From positions 1-41,555 of IMG/VR virus record IMGVR_UViG_3300044633_000786: a stretch of 41,555 bases of DNA. One strand, given 5' to 3'. The notes below the pieces were generated by a model. It was given only the letters and a program-made list of their open reading frames with translations, was not told the DNA's origin and did no database searches. Position 1 is the first letter of the stretch; the number at the start of each line of letters is the position of its first letter. The stretch comes from a virus. Of this stretch, positions 36,601 to 41,555 are shown piece by piece. The position numbers and the translations under genes are program-made.

Positions 36601-39600
36601 GTTTACTGGTGAACAATTTAAGTGTTCTATTGTTAATGCATCACACACATTTATTTTTGGAGCATTAAATCAAGGTTCGACTAATTCTAAAATTGTAACT
36701 ACTAGTAGCACCTCAACGCTTGAAATTACATATACATCAGCATATCGTCAAGAGATTAAAAATTCCGAACAGTTTCAAGTTCAATTTACAAGTGTAACAG
36801 AACCAACGTGTACTATAACTTCTAAAATATTAGAATTTATAGTTCCTAATGCACCTCCAATTGCAATTGTATATGCCCCAACTATGAAAATTGTTAAGCC
36901 AACTGTTAATTATAACGAAGTGTCTACATTGAGTATTAGCGGCGGTAAACCTGAAGATCAGGGGTCTATACTTTCAACTGGTGCTCCTGTGAAAGATATG
37001 GGTGTGGACTATGCAGTTGGACAAGGATTTAAATTAGATGTAAATGGAAATTACACAGCAAACATTAGTACATGGAAAACTGGTGGAATTAAAACATTTA
37101 CTGCAAGTTTTAATAGCAAAACACCATCGTGTTCTGCTATATTAACAGTTAATGAACCTCCAAAACCACAAATTATTGCATCTATCAAAGAACAGCCGTT
37201 TACATTAAAAGTTACTGATACTACTGTGTATAAAGTAGTAGCTCAATTTGATCCAGTTGATAGAATATTACCAATAACAATTACTGTAGAAACAACTAAT
37301 CCATTAATACGCCGGTCACTAGGTGCTAACGAAACAACTGGTGTGTTAACAACTAAAGATACTACATTTTTATCATCAAATACCTATCAAGTTTTTGCAA
37401 ATTTACAAGCAAGTCCAGTTGTCGGATTAACTGGTTATTTGGCATTTACTATAAAATTTACTACTAACAATCCTTATACAAATGCATCATTGTTTGTTAG
37501 TAGTGCAGATATTACATTAGAAGTTGCAACAATATATAATCAATCGATAGTAATTGATCCTGCGTCACGCGGATCTAATGGAACTTCAAACGTAATGATA
37601 ACAGGTGGTAAAGCTGGCTCACAAGTGTTAATATCAATAGTTGGTACAGGTACTTTTACAAGCAACAGTTCGTGGCATAAAGCAAATTTAGATAGTACTG
37701 GTAAGTTAACAATAGAGTATAAAGATAGTAACCCCGGTGCAGGTGTTGGTACGTTTACTGCAAAATTTGAAGATGGGAATACTAGAACTGCTACACTAAC
37801 TATTACAGATGTAATAAAAACGGTTACTAAACATTACGGAGTATCGGGTGTTATCGTATTTCGAGACGGTGTGAAAGTTAAATCAGTTGTTGTTTCAGGA
37901 GCTGCCGGAAGTATGGGATATAGTAGAAATCCAACTCCTGGTGATTCAATAAGTGGTACATCGACTGCATTAACATCAGCTACTTCTTTATCCGTAGTAG
38001 TCGGGCAACTAGGAACTCCGGCAGAAAGTGTTCGGTATGCACCGGGTATTGCTGTTAACAACGTATTAGGAATAGGCGGCTCTGGAGGGAAGAGTGGTGC
38101 ATCTGAATCAGGCGGCGGCGGTGCAGGCGGCGGCGCATCTGCAATATTTATTGGGACTTCTTTTGTAGGAACCCCGGTATGTGTAGGTGCAGGTGGCGGC
38201 GGCGGAGGAAGTTATTCAACAGAAAGCGGTGGTGCAGGTGGTAATGCCTCTGCTACTAACCAATCATCATCTTATTCTGCAATTTCTAACGGTGTAACAG
38301 GCTCTGATGGAAGCGGTAAAGGTGGCGCCGGTGGCGGTGGTGGCGGCGCCCCAGGTGGCGCCGCCGGAACTCTTGGTAATACATCTAAAGATGGTGCAAC
38401 TGGCGGCAAAGGCGGAACATCGTATGTCCCGACTGGATTTAGATTTGCAGGGTCAAACCCAGACGATGGTATGGTATCAATTACTTTTGAGTATGTTGAA
38501 TCACAGTATGGCGATAATATAGGATCGTGGACTCCGTGGACTGGTCGTACAATTTCACCTGGTACAGTGCATGAATATTCAGGTACATTAACTTTAAATT
38601 TAGCTTACGACACAAATCGTACTAAAGTAATTGCATCAATAACAGCTAACATTACTAGTGATGATATTAGCGCACAACGTACTTATTATTATGTATACGG
38701 TACTAAAGCAACTAAGACAGCAGCTCAGTCGGCACCAAACCCAATTGATATTGCATTTTCGACTGACTGCCAAGGATTTTTAACATTAACATATGCAGAT
38801 GGACAAAAATTAACAGTTTCGACAGAAAAATCTAATTTACCTGCAGTGCAATCGGTAGCAGGCGCACCGTCGGCAGTAAGTGTAAGTCGAATACAAAACA
38901 CGTCAATGTTAGTTCACTGGCGTAAGACTACTAGCCCAATAGGTGGGTCAGCTGACCGATATACAGTTTCTGCACAATATGCGACAAGTACTCCAATTAA
39001 TGGTACTGACACAATCTATACAACAACAGATGCATCTGGAGATTTGTACACAACTACATTATCGGGGTTAACTCAACATACATTATATACAATTACAGTA
39101 ACTGCAATTAATGTGTCAGGATCAAATTCTGCACAGACAACTGCTACTACTGCGTTTACCTTACTACCGCAAGATTACACAGGTGAATTTAATATAACTA
39201 GTACGCGACAAGGTACTACTAATTTTGTTACTATTTCTATATCTGACAATATTGTATCAGCTAATATTGATGGCAGATCATTCTTAGCATCATATGTTAC
39301 TGGGTATGTTGGTGGTGAGGCAGCTCCTCAATATAACGTTCAAAAATATGATACACTAGCGGGAAACACACCAATAACTTCATTTGTAATGCCAGCAGGT
39401 GTTATTGGATCTGCAACATTAACGTTGCATTTTCGAGATGATAGAACGTTACCAATTACGAGATCGTTTGGAATACAGGAGTTAATACAGCAACCACCTG
39501 CATCTCCCGGAAAACCTACTAGTTTGTTAATTAGTGCAATATCACCTTCGAGTTTAGCAATCCAATGGAGGGCTCCGACCTCAGGTGGTGCAGTAGCTAG

Positions 39601-40480
39601 TTATGAAACAAATATAGATGTAAATCCAAACTATCCGACAATAATTTCTGAAAATAACGGACTCTTTATACGCGCATATAATAATTTGCAACAGTATGTA
39701 AATTATACAGTAACAGTTATTGCAAGAAATGCTACAGGTTATGCGACTGAATCTACAAGTGGTAGAACTGCAGTTGACGAAGCATTACGTGTAATTACTG
39801 GAAGCTTTACTACTACCTCAAATACTAAAAACGGTTCTAATACTGTGTTTGTAGTATCTGATACAACAACAAGTCAGTTAGAAATTATATCAAAAACTGC
39901 AGTTTACACATATAGTACTGGCGGTACTGGTGTTACTGTAGGTGTTTCTCCACAGATAACCTTACCTATACAGACAGGAACAGGAACTGGCACTATACCA
40001 TATGGTATAATTGGATCAGCAATATTAACAATTACGTTTGTAGATGGTAAAACTGCAACAAAAACAACAGCAATTGGGTTAGCAGACCCAAATGCTGGAA
40101 TTGTTATTATTGGACCAGTGCAAGGAGGAGGTAATACTGGTCCCATTACAGGACCAGTATTACTACCATCATTACCTGCAATACCGTCGCGTGAGTTAAC
40201 CGGAGGGATATCAAACGTTGTAAACAATGACTGGTCTACTATATCTGTTACTGATAATATTACAAGTGCTACTAATAATATACACAAAAAAGTATATGAG
40301 GCAACGTATGAATTAGTTGATCCAAACGATTATTCGTTTTCTACAGTTGGAGAGTCGAGTTCTACATCTACACTATCAATTCCAGACAATGCATTTCGAG
40401 GAAAAGCGTTTGTGAACGTATATTTTAAAGATGCTCCTTTAGTAGTAGGTAAGACGTATAGTAAGGATTTTAACTTGTAA
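30656..40480 (+). CDS. Giant 3274-aa modular adhesin-like virion protein
   Basis: Probably a long surface fibre or adhesin. Residues 1-100 (AILTSDYNALQARISKILGV, GYGQ) and about 120-275 (HTVTVQFDDAEQMRYYFNTG) match the N-terminus of structural proteins of marine T4-like phages and should anchor it to the tail. About eleven Calx-beta-like repeats of roughly 115 aa cover about 283-1545, each with a pattern like V.EG..V.F.V.TP....T.LYW.T and TEG.E.F.L.L. A TPGGP linker lies near 1552-1575 and another beta domain begins near 1817. A glycine-rich domain spans about 2470-2590, and fibronectin-III-like domains about 2735-2836 and 2948-3039. A beta module occurs four times between 2637 and 3274. AAGGAG at 30640-30645 is the ribosome site. 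No signal peptide is seen. Confidence 0.8.
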   Translation: MAILTSDYNALQARISKILGVGANEFGYGQLLESSQLATTVPAQIPDFTELRNDILAAKYHQVGIPATLPISVIGTTITAGQWSQFLTVMTQVEASKLVPPHSTQATRVELANEETPSNTWNNTTTHTVTVQFDDAEQMRYYFNTGSSIEFSASSVNTATNTKSVAWSSLLSGLGVVSFKYASTTSTKSTGSSVGFKSLTADDQIVFKKTKSDTPSANIYQIVARKDNDTATIVFTIYYINAGANVTGVIHSVVSAYYASGSYVDISPPIAYSEFAAGVSNPTYALSRSIASVNETNLNVVFTVTTTNFSDGLLYFTVFGTSISKSDFDPTSDLVLNTLYGTVDIVGNTGTFTLIPAADLFTEGKEQFQVQLRIDNDPKSPVLAQLSSLEIITDTSLTPPAPTYSILPLSTTAVTEGQTILYRIVTKNVKDGTDLYWSTKVLTPSLQANDFLDNRLNGVITVYGNLTELYRTIYEDTLSETTAESYQIVLSVVNLDTGISKTVQTSELVKITDKVSIEPDVPYVVLADDNSIPEDSTTKVTFTINTPKLPVNTKLYWKTVKDNGVLTATDFTDGTLTGSVVIKNNVGIVVRKAKKDLLTEGNETFHLSVYSDVGMTKWLVDSDPITIDETVTYQLLRTPATMAESTTSGALGAGVMFDLTTPWLTNGTILYWTTVSRQGVVIASDFTDNAIDGTVVINANKGSILRRAATDLLVEGIEQFHLEIRASEGTSGPILVSSQLTSITETVAYEILPTTSYIVENQPGVNFEVKTPFLANGTLLYWQTVVDTGSITASDFTDNRLSGTVEINGNMGTIPRVAILDALTEGKESFHLILKTGSAISTKVATSSIVTIGEDVGFTINASTPSFTEGSTAITFSFTTPSLPDNTKIFWTTLRHAGNITADDFIVSDAQGGAAQRLDGYALTTKNKGSFIISARRDNVTEEPETFKIQLRIDSKLGAVQKESELITLNEIIPYTISPSVVSANEGDTVQFNVTTPWISDQEKLQLNWTTFSTLGTINTTDHPDFTDSTSGSVTVNGNSAKIFRTINKDTFTESGIKNFGLKLWSTSGTLLATSTVVTMVDTSQTIVVPEPEPPTYDVVPRKTKIIEGESVIFDVLTDNVLPATPLYWSTVRSNNCELLQTQSSSPVYITYDNPGTASKLGRTTITVTASANNNRIDADRMFLLVLRTGSVNGTEVATSAMPVSLVDATPYLIKANNSSITEGSSTGVRFDISTPDASFGTTMTYTIVPEANSTITSDDFVGLSSLTNPVTIDQYGLGNFTLLAAANSPKEVDESFRIELRPQGSQTPVTLGLPSPIVKITELAVYTLTSTTPNNSVMEGNTATFVFSTPKLLQDITYSYRLIGVGANGSTLDGSDFSPASLTGSFIVTKEASSYNLSISTTVGSLIAPEGSEQFQVEIYQSNVLIILTGGSPTITITEDTPYKIKETAREVTAGNVIVFEVTSPKLDINTQLLCEIVSTVPGAITASDFGEGSMTLNVNLITGYAGTLTLTTVNPNPAKGSRPFTVRLYNLAQSSYVSSGTVTIKDAPVTTTPGGPVTPTPGGPVTTTPGGPTTPNYKYWYLTAKYSKVILGDPMEFTLTTDGPTASDRVIDWVIVPWKNIAGTGTPVLPPQLVLTGSITLPANQAKLDFSVATPSLSAIWIGFAVLLELRIGGALLTYEINHSNTYTYVELYYLKNIDIYLDTGNTLIHSPAGKNAPDLVYKVFVPYYYPFTTIEIFADPDAYTPTPAPFTVERIVSVPDPTALSQAPATGKISDVRTVTGNQLLNQPHTLNYSLPQSTNLRFGSTGLKPTFTLVAPDSYVITANFLTIDETPTKNTVRFTVTTPTSVPAGTLISWTLIGVDYKRLGLQTNSGSKTKDPSNNTWFDFTAVANQLDDTVTEFYISVDATEPGKVLTNQGSSPKVKLEDTSKKLKHTVDITGYFNGNGVGSIAGITMPASASAVVNKETGTLRITAAVSPAFTGEQFKCSIVNASHTFIFGALNQGSTNSKIVTTSSTSTLEITYTSAYRQEIKNSEQFQVQFTSVTEPTCTITSKILEFIVPNAPPIAIVYAPTMKIVKPTVNYNEVSTLSISGGKPEDQGSILSTGAPVKDMGVDYAVGQGFKLDVNGNYTANISTWKTGGIKTFTASFNSKTPSCSAILTVNEPPKPQIIASIKEQPFTLKVTDTTVYKVVAQFDPVDRILPITITVETTNPLIRRSLGANETTGVLTTKDTTFLSSNTYQVFANLQASPVVGLTGYLAFTIKFTTNNPYTNASLFVSSADITLEVATIYNQSIVIDPASRGSNGTSNVMITGGKAGSQVLISIVGTGTFTSNSSWHKANLDSTGKLTIEYKDSNPGAGVGTFTAKFEDGNTRTATLTITDVIKTVTKHYGVSGVIVFRDGVKVKSVVVSGAAGSMGYSRNPTPGDSISGTSTALTSATSLSVVVGQLGTPAESVRYAPGIAVNNVLGIGGSGGKSGASESGGGGAGGGASAIFIGTSFVGTPVCVGAGGGGGGSYSTESGGAGGNASATNQSSSYSAISNGVTGSDGSGKGGAGGGGGGAPGGAAGTLGNTSKDGATGGKGGTSYVPTGFRFAGSNPDDGMVSITFEYVESQYGDNIGSWTPWTGRTISPGTVHEYSGTLTLNLAYDTNRTKVIASITANITSDDISAQRTYYYVYGTKATKTAAQSAPNPIDIAFSTDCQGFLTLTYADGQKLTVSTEKSNLPAVQSVAGAPSAVSVSRIQNTSMLVHWRKTTSPIGGSADRYTVSAQYATSTPINGTDTIYTTTDASGDLYTTTLSGLTQHTLYTITVTAINVSGSNSAQTTATTAFTLLPQDYTGEFNITSTRQGTTNFVTISISDNIVSANIDGRSFLASYVTGYVGGEAAPQYNVQKYDTLAGNTPITSFVMPAGVIGSATLTLHFRDDRTLPITRSFGIQELIQQPPASPGKPTSLLISAISPSSLAIQWRAPTSGGAVASYETNIDVNPNYPTIISENNGLFIRAYNNLQQYVNYTVTVIARNATGYATESTSGRTAVDEALRVITGSFTTTSNTKNGSNTVFVVSDTTTSQLEIISKTAVYTYSTGGTGVTVGVSPQITLPIQTGTGTGTIPYGIIGSAILTITFVDGKTATKTTAIGLADPNAGIVIIGPVQGGGNTGPITGPVLLPSLPAIPSRELTGGISNVVNNDWSTISVTDNITSATNNIHKKVYEATYELVDPNDYSFSTVGESSSTSTLSIPDNAFRGKAFVNVYFKDAPLVVGKTYSKDFNL
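35303..35374 (+). repeat. Three 24-bp tandem repeats encoding a TPGGP linker
   Basis: Three nearly identical 24-bp units, starting at 35303, 35327 and 35351, encode PVTTTPGG, PVTPTPGG and PVTTTPGG, followed by a partial fourth unit. They separate the Calx-beta-like array from the downstream half of the protein and probably act as an extended flexible linker. Confidence 0.88.
38068..38420 (+). repeat. Glycine-rich low-complexity coding region
   Basis: This part of the giant adhesin gene is markedly richer in G and C (many ggc/ggt triplets) than its surroundings. It encodes runs such as SGGGGAGGGAS, GAGGGGGGS and GGAGGGGGGAPGGAAG. Such composition is typical of glycine-rich domains in phage adhesins, which can stack polyglycine helices and expose variable loops. 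Confidence 0.75.
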
Positions 40481-40491
40481 ATATAAATGAT

Positions 40492-40513
40492 AAAGCCGGC
40501 ATATGCCGGCTTT
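40492..40513. terminator. Bidirectional terminator between adhesin and thyX
   Basis: AAAGCCGGC and GCCGGCTTT flank ATAT, giving a perfect 22-bp palindrome. It lies in the 40-nt gap between two converging genes, 11 nt after the adhesin stop and 7 nt from the thyX stop. GC-rich stem cores with A/T tails on both sides suit a terminator working in both directions. Confidence 0.85.
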
Positions 40514-40520
40514 GTTGTGA

Positions 40521-41288
40521 TTAGTGTTTGTAAAAATTAAAAAAGTGTTGATGCCATTTAAGTTTTTTAGGTTCAACAATTTCTTCTTTAATAGGTTCTA
40601 AAACTGGTTCTTCCTTATAAACAAAGTCATTTACCATTGGAAATACTGCGCTAATTGCTTGCGCACACGCTACTGCAACTTGTTTGTGTTCAAGCTGTGT
40701 ATCCACGTTACTGCGCACTTGTATGTAATGAATCCATGAGCGCAACGTCCCGTTAACATACACACGACTTTTAGTGTTGCCTTCTGGAAGAACGACACGA
40801 GCTTGCTCTTTAGCAATGCCTTTGCTAATTGCCCATTCATATTGTGCTTTTGCTGAATTAATATGAGCTTCTTGTCTTAGATGCCATTCGTCATTAATCG
40901 CCTCTTCTTCTGCAGTATTAATTGTAATTGAATTTTGACGATTTTTAGGATCTTGAAATCTAGCATCGCGTATTTCAAAAGACAGATCGTTTGTTGGATC
41001 TGCATAGCGTTGACTAAACTCTTGGAATCTAAATGAAGCGTGACGTAGTAATTGACGTGCAATATCGCGGGTGGTATTTACTTCTAAACACACATTAACC
41101 ATTTCAAGCGGTGACCAATGCGCATGCTTAATTAAGTAGTTGATAAGTTTTTCTGAAGTTTCTGTATTAAACTGATTTGACGGATTACTTACACGAGCGC
41201 AAAATGCTATAAGTTCTTGTGCATCGGTAATTCCTAATTCAGCAAATTCTTCAGTTGGTTGAGAATATGATACTAATTTAATGTTCAT
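40521..41288 (-). CDS. thyX: Flavin-dependent thymidylate synthase ThyX
   Basis: Makes dTMP from dUMP using methylene-tetrahydrofolate, FAD and NADPH, supporting phage DNA synthesis in the host cytoplasm. Family features: HAHWSPLE (55-62), the signature region LLRHASFRFQEFSQRY (80-95), ARVVLP (163-168), and NGTLRSWIHYIQVR (179-192), which carries the conserved active-site Arg/His pattern. The usual signature is RHR-x7-S; here the third residue is Ala84 (RHA-x7-S92), while an Arg appears at 87. At 255 aa it has normal length plus an acidic and then basic tail after about 222 (EEPVLEPIKEEIVEPKK). It overlaps the gene upstream by 4 nt (ATGA), so the two are co-translated on a leftward transcript whose promoter lies outside the window. 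Confidence 0.92.
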   Translation of the reverse strand: MNIKLVSYSQPTEEFAELGITDAQELIAFCARVSNPSNQFNTETSEKLINYLIKHAHWSPLEMVNVCLEVNTTRDIARQLLRHASFRFQEFSQRYADPTNDLSFEIRDARFQDPKNRQNSITINTAEEEAINDEWHLRQEAHINSAKAQYEWAISKGIAKEQARVVLPEGNTKSRVYVNGTLRSWIHYIQVRSNVDTQLEHKQVAVACAQAISAVFPMVNDFVYKEEPVLEPIKEEIVEPKKLKWHQHFFNFYKH

Positions 41289-41555
41289 AATTTTTGTTTC
41301 TTTAAAAATTTATTGGTTAGTTTTTCTACATCTTTTTTTACTTTTACTGCATCTAGTTTAAAATCTACATCGTCTATTTCTTCTTCATACGAATTTAACA
41401 ATTCTGATAAACTCTGTTGAAAGCTATTCCATCCATCTTTTTTTATTTTAGTTGTTAATTTTATTTCCCAAGACTTATTATCTTTAAAATTAATAACTAC
41501 TGAATGCAAATAAAGAAGAGGTAACACATTAAGTGATACCTCTTCAAATACTTCT
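41285..41555 (-). CDS. Unknown small protein upstream of thyX, 5' end cut by right edge
   Basis: The frame is open from the right edge to a TGA at 41287-41285. A GTG at 41527 could be taken as the start. The same frame continues upstream without a stop and reads EVFEEVSLNVLPLLYLHSV, which looks like continuous protein, so the true start is probably beyond the window. The visible 89 residues include VVINFKDNKSWEIKL, an acidic stretch YEEEIDDVDF, and a Lys-rich helical end. I do not recognise the family. The 4-nt overlap with thyX places both in one operon. Confidence 0.65.
   Translation of the reverse strand, partial: EVFEEVSLNVLPLLYLHSVVINFKDNKSWEIKLTTKIKKDGWNSFQQSLSELLNSYEEEIDDVDFKLDAVKVKKDVEKLTNKFLKKQKL

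Noticed and set aside
40482-40489. TATAAATG after the adhesin stop as a late promoter
   Set aside because: The last base differs from the consensus and it would fire straight into a terminator and an antisense gene.
41285-41527. GTG at 41527 as the true start of the gene upstream of thyX
   Set aside because: The frame stays open and protein-like to the window edge, so an internal GTG start is less likely than a start outside the window.

Overview
The window reads as the late structural-gene region of an AT-rich, T4-like contractile-tailed phage, probably of marine or pelagic origin. No host gene, tRNA, transposase, integrase or CRISPR array was seen. The T4-type baseplate core genes lie in one co-oriented, tightly packed block with 1-nt and 4-nt start/stop overlaps. 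Several proteins look like the baseplate and fibre proteins of marine T4-like phages (cyanophage and pelagiphage type). That comparison is from memory of those families, not from a search. The host cannot be determined from this window.

Layout. Positions 1-974 are on the minus strand. They hold a late-transcription sigma factor (gp55-like, with a long extra N-terminal region) and the start of an overlapping gene cut by the left edge. A consensus-quality sigma70-type promoter drives this pair leftwards. Facing the other way from the same 70-nt gap is the late module, preceded by an AATAAATA late-type promoter: tail-tube cap (gp48-like), wedge gp53, a 724-aa hub-like protein, a gp5-like spike without an evident lysozyme domain, gp25 and gp6. 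Then comes a giant 4222-aa structural protein (9736-22404).

Positions 22420-30641 hold the fibre and accessory cassette. It contains a 395-aa fibre with six 33-aa repeats, a complete subtilisin-family protease (D146/H214/S472), a 203-aa structural protein, and three consecutive paralogous fibre proteins with different C-termini, one of which ends in a tail-collar domain. A second giant protein of 3274 aa (30656-40480) carries about eleven Calx-beta-like repeats, a Pro/Thr linker, a glycine-rich domain and two fibronectin-III-like domains. It looks like a long modular adhesin.

A perfect 22-bp palindrome at 40492-40513 separates this rightward module from a leftward pair at the right end. That pair is thyX (flavin-dependent thymidylate synthase) and an overlapping upstream gene cut by the window edge.

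How it works together (inference): the leftward sigma factor is made earlier from a host-type promoter. It then switches on NATAAATA-type promoters (seen at 1013, 6299 and 25337) that express baseplate, fibre and adhesin genes. The two giant genes alone take 22.5 kb, about 54% of the window. No gene-free stretch exceeds 70 nt.
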